DNA of 64,000 bases from Thermomonospora echinospora (GTDB taxonomy: Bacteria > Actinomycetota > Actinomycetes > Streptosporangiales > Streptosporangiaceae), in NCBI RefSeq assembly GCF_900108175.1, contig NZ_FNVO01000001.1, forward strand, positions 399,499-463,498, written 5' to 3'. The position numbers and the translations under genes were made by a program. Positions 50,602-58,765 of the stretch are shown here, in pieces; the stretch's first letter is position 1, and the number at the start of each line of letters is the position of its first letter. Under the pieces are notes generated by a model. The model was not told where the DNA came from. It did no database searches and worked only from the letters and a program-made list of their open reading frames with translations.

Positions 50602-52107
50602 TCAGTCCGGAGCGATCTGCGGGCGGCGGTGCCACAGGTGCTCGGCGCCGTGCGGACGTACGACCGACAGGGCCTGCCCGGCGGACTCGCCGACGGGGCC
50701 ACTGGTGTCGATGACGGTCGCCTCGGGCCAGGGGGCGGCGTGGGACGCCATGACCGCCGCGATGGCGGGATCGGCGTCGGAGGGGCCACCCGTCCTGGCC
50801 CGCAGGCGTTGCGCGGTCAGGGCCGGGGGAGCCTCACAGCGCAGGGTGAACAGATCGGCGTGGGCGCGTTCGGCCAGCAGCCTGGCCAGGGTGCGGTGCT
50901 CGGCCACCGTCCAGGACGCGTCCAGCACGACGGTCTCCCCCTGCTCCAGGAGCGTCTCGGCGCGGGCGAGCAGGGTCGCGTACGTGCGCTCGGTGTGGGC
51001 GGGGCTGTAGATGCCCGTGCCGTACGATGCGGCGGCCGGCTCCTCCGGTGAGATGTCGGCCAGTTCCTTGCGGACGACGTCGCTGTTGAGGACGGTGCAG
51101 CCGAGCCGGTCGCCGAGCAGCCGGGCCAGGGACGACTTGCCGGTGCCGGGCAGGCCGCCGACGAGGATCAGGTCCACCGCCCCGGCCCGCAGATGCCGCA
51201 GCGCCACCTCGGCGAGCAGACCGGCCTGCGCGGCGGCGTGCGGCTCGCCCTGGCCGTACCTGATGCAGGCGACCTTGGCGCGGACGAAGGCACGGTAGGC
51301 CACATAGTGGTGCCGCAGCGAGGCCGGCGCCGGGTCGCCCGCGTACTCGGCGTACCAGGACAGGAAGCGCTCGGCCAGTGCGGGTGCGCCCAGCCGTTCC
51401 AGGTCCATGGCGAGGAAGGCGGCGTCGTCGAGCCCGTCCAGCCACCGCAGCCGGTCGTCGAACTCCAGGCAGTCCAGGATCCGCGGCCCGTCCGGCAGGC
51501 AGAAGATGTCGGTGGCCATCAGGTCCCCGTGACCGTCGACGACCCGGCCGGCACGGATCCGCGCGTCGAACAACGGCTCGCGCCCGGCCAGGAAGCGCAG
51601 GGTGCGCTCCTCGATCTCCGTGGCCTCGGCCCCTTTCAGCGCCTGGTCGTGGAAGGGGCGGACCTGGTCGAAACTGTCCCGCCAGCGCCGCCGCAGCGCG
51701 TTCCGCGACCCCTGAACGGAGATCTCCGCGCCGCGCGGGGCGACCGAATGCCAGGCCGCCAGCCGCCGGGCGACCGCCCGCAGCGCGTCGTCCACCGGCC
51801 GGCGCGCCCGCACCAGCGTGGCCAGCCGCAGGTCGGCCGGCATCCGGCGCATCACCACCACGGGCTCGGGCGGCTCGCCGGACAGCCCACCGAACTCGGC
51901 GACCCCCAGGTAGACGTCGGGGGAGAAGCGCCGGTTCAGCTGCACCTCCCGGCGGCACATCCGCTCGCGGGCCTTCCGCGCGGTCAGGTCGACGAAGCCC
52001 ACGTCGACCGGCTTCTTGACCTTGTAGGCCCGGTCGCCGGCGAAGAACACGATGCCGATGTGCGTCTCGCTGACCGCCGCAGGCTCGGCCGCACCGGAAT
52101 CGTCCAT
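50602..52107 (-). CDS. APH-like kinase / P-loop ATPase fusion
   Basis: A 501-residue bifunctional-looking protein from the ATG at 52107 with GGGAGGAGGG upstream. Residues about 1-320 form an aminoglycoside-phosphotransferase-like fold: THIGIVFFAGDRAYKVKKPV, the HGDLMATDIFC catalytic loop and LDCLEFDDRLRW. Residues about 330-501 form a small P-loop kinase: LILVGGLPGTGKSSLARLLG and VVLDASWTVAEHRTLARLL. Homologues are widespread in actinobacteria and proteobacteria but their substrate is unknown. There is no evidence for drug resistance. It is divergent from the SOS-box gene and upstream of the CBS-BON gene. Confidence 0.85.
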   Translation of the reverse strand: MDDSGAAEPAAVSETHIGIVFFAGDRAYKVKKPVDVGFVDLTARKARERMCRREVQLNRRFSPDVYLGVAEFGGLSGEPPEPVVVMRRMPADLRLATLVRARRPVDDALRAVARRLAAWHSVAPRGAEISVQGSRNALRRRWRDSFDQVRPFHDQALKGAEATEIEERTLRFLAGREPLFDARIRAGRVVDGHGDLMATDIFCLPDGPRILDCLEFDDRLRWLDGLDDAAFLAMDLERLGAPALAERFLSWYAEYAGDPAPASLRHHYVAYRAFVRAKVACIRYGQGEPHAAAQAGLLAEVALRHLRAGAVDLILVGGLPGTGKSSLARLLGDRLGCTVLNSDVVRKELADISPEEPAAASYGTGIYSPAHTERTYATLLARAETLLEQGETVVLDASWTVAEHRTLARLLAERAHADLFTLRCEAPPALTAQRLRARTGGPSDADPAIAAVMASHAAPWPEATVIDTSGPVGESAGQALSVVRPHGAEHLWHRRPQIAPD

Positions 52108-52260
52108 GGCCCTCCTCCCGACTCGCTGCCTCGACGTTATGCCCGCGGGAGGCGGGGCGGCAGGGCCGAACGGCCCGTGCGGGGGCCGGGCGGCTGTGAA
52201 AGGAGCGCCACAGTCCGGCCGGCGCCGATCTGCCGCGGTCGCCGATTTGAGTGCGTCGAA

Positions 52261-52328
52261 CCGTTCCCGGCGGCGGTACGCGCCGGACCGGCCGGGGCCG
52301 GCGCGGTGCGTACCGCCGCCGGGAACGG
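52261..52328. repeat. Perfect long palindrome in a divergent promoter region
   Basis: 21-bp perfectly complementary arms (52261-52281 and 52308-52328, beginning CCGTTCCCGG) enclose 26 nt that can extend the stem through GCCGG/CCGGC. It lies between two divergent starts, so a terminator role is unlikely. No flanking target duplication is visible. Confidence 0.7.
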
Positions 52329-52369
52329 CGCCGCCGACGTCGCCGACAGAGCGCCCGGTCCACCCCTTT

Positions 52370-52391
52370 TCGAACGTATGTTCGATATACT
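52370..52391 (+). promoter_or_regulatory. SOS (LexA) box joined to a -10 element
   Basis: TCGAACGTATGTTCGA (52370-52385) is a perfect palindrome matching the Gram-positive/actinobacterial LexA box CGAAC-N4-GTTCG. TATACT (52386-52391) follows immediately as the -10, ending 6 nt before the ATG at 52398. LexA bound here would block the promoter. Confidence 0.85.
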
Positions 52392-52397
52392 TGCGGC

Positions 52398-52649
52398 ATG
52401 ATACGGCGCCAACTGTGTGACCGGCCGATCCGGGTGCGGCTGCACGACGACCGTCCGGTGGCGTTCTGGACGGACGGCCGCGAGTACGAGGTGACCGCGC
52501 TGATGGAGATGGTCGGCCTGATCCGGGTGCGCGATGACGTCGACACCTGCCTGTGGCAGGTGCGGGCGCGTTCCCGGGACGGCCGGGAGGTCGTCTACGA
52601 CCTCGTCCGTGACCACGGGGACTGGCGGATGGCCGCGGTCTGGGTCTGA
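52398..52649 (+). CDS. Small SOS-regulated protein, DUF6504-like
   Basis: An 83-residue protein, MIRRQLCDRPIRVRLHDDRP and so on, with VAFWTDGREYEVTALMEMVG and LWQVRARSRDGREVVYDLVR. The composition and layout resemble the small DUF6504 proteins encoded near imuB/dnaE2 in actinobacteria, but here no polymerase gene is adjacent. The perfect LexA box and -10 directly upstream say it is induced by DNA damage and leaderless. Molecular function unknown; a mutasome accessory is a guess. The convergent sulfotransferase gene ends 16 bp away. Confidence 0.8.
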   Translation: MIRRQLCDRPIRVRLHDDRPVAFWTDGREYEVTALMEMVGLIRVRDDVDTCLWQVRARSRDGREVVYDLVRDHGDWRMAAVWV

Positions 52650-52664
52650 CGCCGCCGCACCGTG

Positions 52665-53816
52665 TCACGTCCGCCGGACGGCCGCGAACCGTTCGTCGAC
52701 CTCCTCGGGGGTCAGGCCGAAGTCCGACAGCCGGTAGCGGTGCGCCGGCCGGGCCGCGCCCGAGTGGCTCTCGTCGTGCAGCCGGGCCATGGCCGCCCGG
52801 GCGGCGTCGCTGAGGGGCAGCCCGAAATGGGCGTAGACGGCCTCGATCGTGCCGAGGGGGTCGCGTACGAAGTCGTCGTACTCGACGTCGAAGAACCGCG
52901 CCGGATCGTGCCCGGCCCGCTCGGCGCGGAACCGTTCCAGGCCCCGGCTCCACAGCTCCAGCTGGTCCCGCCCGATCACCGCGCCGGTGAACATCTGTGA
53001 CCAGCCCTCGGTGGCGTGGGCGGCGAGGCTGCACATCGAGGCCATCGCGGTCCGCGGGGAGCGGTGGGTCTGGATGACGAGCGCGTCGGGGTAGACCTCC
53101 AGCAACGCGTCGAGGGCGAACAGGTGGCTGGGGTTCTTCAGCACCCAGCGCCGGCCGGCGTCGGGAAGCCCGATGAGCTGCAAGTTGCGCCGGTGCCGGC
53201 GGTAGGCCGACGTCCAGTCCCGCTCCTGGAGCCAGGCGGAGTACGTCGGCAGGTGGGCCAGGCACTCGAAGGAGATCGACTGCATCGACTGGCGCAGCAA
53301 CTGCCAGCACTCCTCGACCATGTCGGCCGACATGTAGTGCACGCCCATGAACTCGGGGCGCTCCAGGTGGTGCCGCTCGTAGCCGGACTGGACGGCCTGG
53401 AACACCGGATCGTCCGCCCACGTCTCGCGCGGCGGGCGCGGCTGCGGCACCTCGGTCAGCCATACCTCCAGCCCCTGGTTGGCGGGGTCGGCCGTGAGCA
53501 GCCGGTGCAGCGCGGTGGTGCCGGTGCGCGGCAGGCCGGTGACGAAGACGGGCCGCTCGATGCGCACGTCGGCGTGCTCGGGATGCCGCTTCCAGGCCTC
53601 CTCGGACAGCAGCCGCGCGGTCAGCGCACCGCGCAGGAACGCGCGTTTGACCCGGTTGCCCAGCGGGGTGAGCGCCGCGTCCTCGGCGTAGGAGTGCAGC
53701 AGCACCTCCAGGCCGTCGAGGTAGGGGTCCTCACCGAAGTCGGTCAGGCCGGTGATCTTGGAGGCCAGGGCGTGCAGCTCCTCGACCGTGCCGATGCTGT
53801 CGCGTCCTGTGGTCAT
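52665..53816 (-). CDS. Sulfotransferase family protein
   Basis: A 383-residue PAPS-type sulfotransferase-fold protein. The 5'-phosphosulfate loop is VFVTGLPRTGTTALHRLLTA; the 3'-phosphate region is HRSPRTAMASMCSLAAHATE; FFDVEYDDFVRDPLGTIEAV follows. It is the last gene of a DUF1214-SDR-sulfotransferase unit, the order I recall for Rv3531c-Rv3530c-Rv3529c in the M. tuberculosis cholesterol locus. It may sulfate a sterol-derived hydroxyl, but neither donor nor acceptor is proven for this group. Confidence 0.88.
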   Translation of the reverse strand: MTTGRDSIGTVEELHALASKITGLTDFGEDPYLDGLEVLLHSYAEDAALTPLGNRVKRAFLRGALTARLLSEEAWKRHPEHADVRIERPVFVTGLPRTGTTALHRLLTADPANQGLEVWLTEVPQPRPPRETWADDPVFQAVQSGYERHHLERPEFMGVHYMSADMVEECWQLLRQSMQSISFECLAHLPTYSAWLQERDWTSAYRRHRRNLQLIGLPDAGRRWVLKNPSHLFALDALLEVYPDALVIQTHRSPRTAMASMCSLAAHATEGWSQMFTGAVIGRDQLELWSRGLERFRAERAGHDPARFFDVEYDDFVRDPLGTIEAVYAHFGLPLSDAARAAMARLHDESHSGAARPAHRYRLSDFGLTPEEVDERFAAVRRT

Positions 53817-53834
53817 CGATGCGGATCCTCCGGG

Positions 53835-54611
53835 TCAGTGGTGCCACTCGCCGCAGTTGACGTCGAGGCACTGGCCGGTGACCGCCCGCGCGAGCGGGGA
53901 CAGCAGGAACACCACGGCGTCGGCGACCTCGTCGGGCTCGGGCAGCCTGCGCAGATCGGTCGTGGCGGCGGTCTCGTCGTACACCTGCTGCGCCGTGACA
54001 CCGCGTTTCTTGGCGAGATGGTCGAAGTACCACTTGAGGTTGTCGGCCCAGATGTAGCCGGGCGCGACGGTGTTGACCCGGACGCCCTGCGGCCCGAGCT
54101 CGGTCGCCAGGCTCTGCGCGAGGGCGAGCAGGGCGGACTTGGCCATCTTGTACGCGCCGAAGGTGCGCCGCGAGTGCCGCAGCACCGCCGAGTTGATCAT
54201 CACGACGGAGCCGGCGTGCTCGGTGAGCGCCGGTGTCAGCAGCCGGGTCAGCCGCAGCGTGCCGAGCACGTTGGTCTCCAGGCCGGCGCGCACCGCGTCG
54301 AGGTCCACCGAGCCCAGATCGGTCAGCGGCGGAATCGCGAAGGCATTGTTGACCAGTCCGTCGACCCGCCCGAACGACTCCAGCGCCGCCTCGGCCAGCC
54401 CTCGGCAGGACGCCTCGTCGGTGATGTCGGCCCGTACCGTCACCGCGCGGCGGCCGAGGCCGGCGACCTCCTTGGCGACCTCGGCCAGCCGCGCCTCGGT
54501 CCGCGCCCCCAGCACCACGTCGGCGCCAGCGGCGGCGCACCGCAGTGCCAGGCCGCGGCCCAGGCCCGGCCCGACGCCGGAGATGACGACGACGCGGTCA
54601 CGGAGCAACAT
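53835..54611 (-). CDS. Short-chain dehydrogenase/reductase
   Basis: A classical SDR of 258 residues. The cofactor motif is VVVISGVGPGLGRGLALRCA, then NNAF, the Ser in VVMINSAVLRHS, and the YKMAK (YxxxK) motif followed by VNTVAPGYIWADN. The ATG at 54611 overlaps the TGA of the preceding DUF1214 gene by one base (TGATG), so translation is coupled. It probably oxidises or reduces a hydroxyl/keto group on a steroid-like or lipid substrate, inferred from the operon and upstream KstR-like operator. Confidence 0.92.
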   Translation of the reverse strand: MLLRDRVVVISGVGPGLGRGLALRCAAAGADVVLGARTEARLAEVAKEVAGLGRRAVTVRADITDEASCRGLAEAALESFGRVDGLVNNAFAIPPLTDLGSVDLDAVRAGLETNVLGTLRLTRLLTPALTEHAGSVVMINSAVLRHSRRTFGAYKMAKSALLALAQSLATELGPQGVRVNTVAPGYIWADNLKWYFDHLAKKRGVTAQQVYDETAATTDLRRLPEPDEVADAVVFLLSPLARAVTGQCLDVNCGEWHH

Positions 54612-55789
54612 CAGCCCAGCATCCTCTTGGCGACGGCGACCTGGCGCGCGGCGATCCGGTCCGCCCACTCCTGCGGGCTCACCCGCTGCCGCTCGTAGTG
54701 GGGCAGCCGTTGCGGCAGCTCGTCGAACGGGACGATCTCCACCTCGGGGCCGTCCTCGGGCTTGAGCTCGCGCGCCAGCCGCTGCCAGCGGATCTGCAGG
54801 TACCCGCGGCGGTGCCCGGTGCGCTCGATCCAGTTGGCCAGACCGGGATCGCGCTCGCTGACGACGAAGCGGATCTTGCCGTCGGGGTCCACCCGCGCCT
54901 GGTCGGCGGTGAGGCTGGTCTGGTGGTTGATGTAGTCCAGCGAGATGTACCACCTGCTGCCGAGCTGGAAGCCCTGGTAGGGCGCGTCCGCGCGGGCGGC
55001 TGCCGGCACCGCGATGATCATGACCTGGTCGTCGTCGAGGTCGTAGTGGCCGACCGAGGAGTACTGCGTGGCCAGCCCGCCGGGCGTGGGCCGCGGCTCG
55101 GTCATCGTGTTGACCGGCAGCTTCAGGTAGTGCCACTCCGGGAAGGCGAGGAACGTGCGCAGCCGGGAGATCAGCATCCGGCCGGCCACGTCGTAGCGCT
55201 TAGCCATCTGCTCGGTCGTCACCGGCGGGGGAGCGGCCCCGAGCGCGCCGGCGCGGTGGATGCGGATCTCGCCGCGCCGCTCACTGTCCCAGTCGCTGTA
55301 AACCTCCCGCGCGATCAGCATCGCCGAGCCGGGCCCGAGCGTGAAGTAGTTCGGCCGGGAGCTTGCCGGTTCGGGGCCGAACCGCAGCTCGTAGGTCCCG
55401 TCCGGGGCGATCTCGATGTCGCGGTCGTCGAACGCGGTGAGGCTGTCGGGCGAGCGCGCCGGGGAGTAGTCGCCGTTGAGCACCTGGAAGCTCAGGTCGG
55501 CGGTGGTGCCGCGGCGGCCGGTGACGACGTACTCGGCGTCGTCGCGCAGGTAGGCGTGGAAGTAGAGGGTGTCGGGGTTGTCGAGGCCGAGCTTGGCGTA
55601 CGGCCCGGTGGAGGCGACGAAGAACGGGAAGTCGCGTTCGTAGGCCCAGGCCAGGTGTAGGCACGACTTGATGCTGCCGGCCAGGTAGTCCAGGCCCTCG
55701 GCCAGGTCCTGCTCGGTGTGTACGTGGGGCGCCGAGCGGATGATCTGCTCGGCCTCGGCGATCGCCTCGGCGAAGGACTGCGTGGCCAC
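54611..55789 (-). CDS. DUF1214-type protein, first gene of putative steroid operon
   Basis: A 392-residue protein from a GTG at 55789 with GAGGGGG upstream. Features include DLAEGLDYLAGSIKSCLHLA, PYAKLGLDNPDTLYFHAYLR, FTLGPGSAMLIAREVYSDWD and YISLDYINHQTSLTADQARV. These belong to a DUF1214-like group encoded in steroid gene clusters of mycobacteria and relatives (Rv3531c-like, from memory). No catalytic motif is recognised. A KstR-like palindrome lies 64 bp upstream of its start. It is co-translated with the SDR. Confidence 0.75.
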   Translation of the reverse strand: MATQSFAEAIAEAEQIIRSAPHVHTEQDLAEGLDYLAGSIKSCLHLAWAYERDFPFFVASTGPYAKLGLDNPDTLYFHAYLRDDAEYVVTGRRGTTADLSFQVLNGDYSPARSPDSLTAFDDRDIEIAPDGTYELRFGPEPASSRPNYFTLGPGSAMLIAREVYSDWDSERRGEIRIHRAGALGAAPPPVTTEQMAKRYDVAGRMLISRLRTFLAFPEWHYLKLPVNTMTEPRPTPGGLATQYSSVGHYDLDDDQVMIIAVPAAARADAPYQGFQLGSRWYISLDYINHQTSLTADQARVDPDGKIRFVVSERDPGLANWIERTGHRRGYLQIRWQRLARELKPEDGPEVEIVPFDELPQRLPHYERQRVSPQEWADRIAARQVAVAKRMLG

Positions 55790-55852
55790 CGGACCCCCTC
55801 GGCTGGCGGTACCCCTCGGCACCGGTGTGCTGGTTTGTCTCGCCGCTGAGAT

Positions 55853-55866
55853 TAGAACTCGTTCTA
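55853..55866. promoter_or_regulatory. KstR-like operator upstream of the DUF1214 operon
   Basis: TAGAACTCGTTCTA is a perfect palindrome fitting the KstR-type motif TNNAACNNGTTNNA. It lies 64 bp before the GTG of the DUF1214 gene. Confidence 0.65.
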
Positions 55867-55949
55867 GTAAATGGTCAATGGCAGGGGCCCGACGCGCACC
55901 GCCGTCCCGGGCCGCCGCGCCCCGGCGCCGCCACCGCCGAACCCGGCGA

Positions 55950-56429
55950 TCAGGCCCCGTCCGACGCCCACCGGTTCGCGGTGAAGCTGAGGCTGGGCAG
56001 GTCGGCGAGGGACACGGTGTACTCGTACGTCCGCTTGTGCCCGGTGGCGCTGACCCGCCAGTGGCCGTCGGAACAGCGCCGATAGGTGTCCTCGTAGTGA
56101 GCGGCGCCGCGGATGAGCAGGCGATGCGCCATGACGATGACGGTGTCCTCAAGAGCCCAGGTGCCCTGGGCATGGTCGCCGTCGATCTCGATCTCGGGAT
56201 GGCCGGCCAGATGCGTGGTGATCGTGCCGGGGCCCAGGTTGGCGCGCATGTAGCCGATGATGGCGTCCCGCCCGGCCAGGCGCAGCGGCTTGCCGAGCAC
56301 GGGGGTGTCGTACTCCGCCACGGCGTCCTCGGTGAAGACGTCGGCGAAGTCGTCCCAGAGCTTGAGGTCCACGCAGCGCAGGTAGCGGTACTTCACCCGG
56401 CGGATCTCTTCGAGCGCGATCAGATCCAT
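55950..56429 (-). CDS. SnoaL/NTF2-like protein
   Basis: A 159-residue NTF2-fold (cone-shaped alpha+beta barrel) protein: LEEIRRVKYRYLRCVDLKLW, DDFADVFTEDAVAEYDTPVL, AGRDAIIGYMRANLGPGTIT and GHWRVSATGHKRTYEYTVSL. In steroid and polyketide pathways such proteins act as isomerases, dehydratases or cyclases. The ATG at 56429 has only a weak ribosome site. It precedes the DUF1214 operon on the same strand with its own KstR-like site upstream. Confidence 0.85.
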   Translation of the reverse strand: MDLIALEEIRRVKYRYLRCVDLKLWDDFADVFTEDAVAEYDTPVLGKPLRLAGRDAIIGYMRANLGPGTITTHLAGHPEIEIDGDHAQGTWALEDTVIVMAHRLLIRGAAHYEDTYRRCSDGHWRVSATGHKRTYEYTVSLADLPSLSFTANRWASDGA

Positions 56430-56464
56430 GTCCCACAGCTTGCTCGACCGGTGCGCCGTCTGGC

Positions 56465-56478
56465 AATAACACGTTCTA
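56465..56478. promoter_or_regulatory. Second KstR-like operator
   Basis: AATAACACGTTCTA keeps the AAC-AC-GTT core and the right CTA half of the KstR-type site. It lies 36 bp upstream of the NTF2-like gene start. Confidence 0.45.
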
Positions 56479-56726
56479 CTTTCGTGGTCGCCGGTACGGG
56501 GCGAGCGTCGGCGACGGAGCGGAGCCGACGGGCGCCGAGGCCCGGGGCGGTGGGCCCCAGATGCCCGGCTGCGGCCCGTGTTCCGCGAATATGCGCAGGT
56601 GGTGTGAGGTGCCGCGATCGCGGGCACCCCTGCGTTGCAAGCCGGACGGTCACGGTGTCGGTCGCCGTCCGCGTTCTGACGGCGATCCGGGTGACCGGGC
56701 CGTGGGTCGGCGGGGGGAAGCCTCCG

Positions 56727-57749
56727 ATGAAGCTCGACAGGATAGGGACGGACACGCCCCGGCCGCTGCGGGCGCTATACGTCGTGCCGCCCGCTCTGGG
56801 CGCCGTGCTCGTCGCCCTCGGCCTCTACGGGGACTCCTCCGGATTCTGGAACGGGCGCGGTTTTCTGGCGAATCTGCTCTCCGTCTTCGCCGGGGTGCTT
56901 TTCGGTGTCCCGTTCGCCCTGCTCGTGTCGGGCAGGCTGGCTTCGGCACAGGCCGAAATCCGGGAGCGCCGGGAAGCCCGCCGGCTGGCGGGCCGTGTCG
57001 TCCGGTCCCTGCACGAGGCCGTGTGCGCCCTCATGCGCTCCGGAGAACATGACAAGGCCCTCGAAAAGGCCACGGCCGTCGAGGCATCCCTGGAACACGT
57101 GAAAGGACGTCTCGTTTCCGTCGAGGACCTCGACAGTGCCCTTGTGCACGATCTGAGCCAGGCCGTTCCCGCCCGGGAGTGGAACGCCGAAGAGGTTCAG
57201 GAGGTCCTTTCGGCGGTCGCCGGGAAGGGCGGCCACCCCCTCCTGTCGTCCCGCTCCCCGCGGAGACTCCGGATGGTGGAGACCAGGGCGATCGTCTGCT
57301 CGCTCGCCTCGGCCATGCGCGAGGCGCACGGACTCTGGCTCGAAACGTACGGTGCCGAGCCCGCCGCGGAAACGCAATGGGCGAACATATCCCACCAGTG
57401 GAGAACCCTGCAGGAGGTCGTCCGCCCCCGGTTCTTCGAACTTGGCCTGCCATGGGCCGACATCTCGCTCGTCCTGGCGACCGAGGCCCTTTCCGGACGG
57501 CCTCGGGGATCCGGGATTTCCCCAGAGGACTGGTACGGCAAGGAGGCCGCGCGCGCCCTGGAGGCGCTGGACGACTCATCCGTTCCCGAAGTGCTGAAAA
57601 GCGCGCTCATGCTGTCGGCGTCCGGTGAATCGCCACCCGGCGTACGGTTCGAGGAGATCATCGAGAACGGACTGCACTACGCCCGGCACGTGCGGATGCT
57701 GCTGGAGAACGCGATCCGCATCCGCGCGCTCTTCGACATCGACGGATGA
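56727..57749 (+). CDS. Membrane protein of unknown function
   Basis: A 340-residue protein from the ATG at 56727 with GGGGGAAG upstream. Two N-terminal hydrophobic helices, ALYVVPPALGAVLVALGLYG and LLSVFAGVLFGVPFALLVSG, are followed by about 280 residues of mainly helical soluble domain: ERREARRLAGRVVRSLHEAV, SALMLSASGESPPGVRFEEI. No known family recognised. Codon third positions are less G/C-extreme than its neighbours, a possible sign of transfer. Divergent from the NTF2-like gene. Confidence 0.75.
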   Translation: MKLDRIGTDTPRPLRALYVVPPALGAVLVALGLYGDSSGFWNGRGFLANLLSVFAGVLFGVPFALLVSGRLASAQAEIRERREARRLAGRVVRSLHEAVCALMRSGEHDKALEKATAVEASLEHVKGRLVSVEDLDSALVHDLSQAVPAREWNAEEVQEVLSAVAGKGGHPLLSSRSPRRLRMVETRAIVCSLASAMREAHGLWLETYGAEPAAETQWANISHQWRTLQEVVRPRFFELGLPWADISLVLATEALSGRPRGSGISPEDWYGKEAARALEALDDSSVPEVLKSALMLSASGESPPGVRFEEIIENGLHYARHVRMLLENAIRIRALFDIDG

Positions 57750-57862
57750 GGTCTCGCGCGGCGCCCGAGGTCACGTTCGCCCATGCGGACCCATGCAGAC
57801 CCATGCGGATCTGAGTACTTTCGCGGATGCCCCCTCGGCCCGCCGTCGGACACCCTGCTCGC

Positions 57863-58501
57863 ATGGACACGACCCGCTGGCGTCCCTTCGCCCTCCTCCT
57901 CAAGGCCGTCCTGGCCGTTCTCCTCGGGCTGGCCCTGCTCTTCCCGCACTGGGACCGTTTCGCCGACAAGGCGATGGGCGTCCGCGCGGCCACCTATCCC
58001 GTGGCCGTCATGCTGGTCCTGGCGGTCTGGGCGCTGCGCGGCCGTCGCGGCGCGTTCCCGTGGGACGTCGACCTGCTGCTGACCGCCCCCTTCGTCATCG
58101 ACGTCGCGGGCAACGCGGCCGACCTGTACGACACCGTCGGCTGGTTCGACGACGCCTGCCACTACGGCAACTGGCTGCTGCTCGCCGCCGCCGCCGGTCT
58201 TGCCCTCCGCCGCTGGAGCCCCCTCCCGCCCGCGGCCCTGGCCCTGTCGTGTGCGGGAATCGGCGCCATCGCCGCCATCGTCTGGGAGTTCTTCGAGTAC
58301 GGCGTCTTCATCCTCGACACCCCCGAATCCGTCGGCATCTACCGCGACACCGTCGGCGACCTCATGCTCGGCCTGCTCGGCGCCACCACGGCGGGCCTCC
58401 TCATCGCGGCCCTGGCGCGCCGAAGCGGACGGCCGGACCGTGTCCGTACGGACCCGGCGACCCCGGCCCGTCTCGGCTCCCGTCTCGGTTTCGGCGGGTG
58501 A
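57863..58501 (+). CDS. DUF2238-like (YjdF-type) membrane protein
   Basis: A 212-residue integral membrane protein from the ATG at 57863. Hydrophobic helices alternate with conserved acidic motifs: FPWDVDLLLTAPFVIDVAGN, DTVGWFDDACHYGNWLLLA and VWEFFEYGVFILDT, then RDTVGDLMLGLLGATTAGLL. The D..DD..H and WEF.EY pattern matches the DUF2238/YjdF group. Function unknown; the buried Asp/His residues suggest a transporter or membrane enzyme. Three 10-bp CCCATGCGGA repeats lie upstream (about 57780-57810). Confidence 0.8.
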   Translation: MDTTRWRPFALLLKAVLAVLLGLALLFPHWDRFADKAMGVRAATYPVAVMLVLAVWALRGRRGAFPWDVDLLLTAPFVIDVAGNAADLYDTVGWFDDACHYGNWLLLAAAAGLALRRWSPLPPAALALSCAGIGAIAAIVWEFFEYGVFILDTPESVGIYRDTVGDLMLGLLGATTAGLLIAALARRSGRPDRVRTDPATPARLGSRLGFGG

Positions 58502-58513
58502 GCCGTCCGCTGA

Positions 58514-58565
58514 GTTGCCTACGTCTCGTTCGCCGCGACGATGCGGGAACGAGGACGTAGACAAC
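58514..58565. terminator. Terminator hairpin
   Basis: GTTGCCTACGTCTCGTTC pairs with a downstream complement (ending GTAGACAAC) with one bulge and one mismatch, after the DUF2238-like gene. Confidence 0.6.
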
Positions 58566-58765
58566 CCGCGCGCGCGGACAGGAGGGAAAGACCCGGTCCA
58601 GGCCGCCCTCTGAAGTCGAACCGGGGCGATCCGTCACTCCTGTCCACGCTCTGTCGGCATTACCGGGAACGACGGAATCACACGCCGCCCTCGGCCCAGA
58701 GGTAACAAAGACCCGGCAGGCACCGGCCATGCTCGCGCAAGAGATGACATACCCGGCGGCGGGCG

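Noticed and set aside
50602..52107. Aminoglycoside resistance gene
   Set aside because: Only the fold of the N-terminal half is APH-like; the P-loop fusion belongs to a widespread housekeeping-like family and there is no resistance context.
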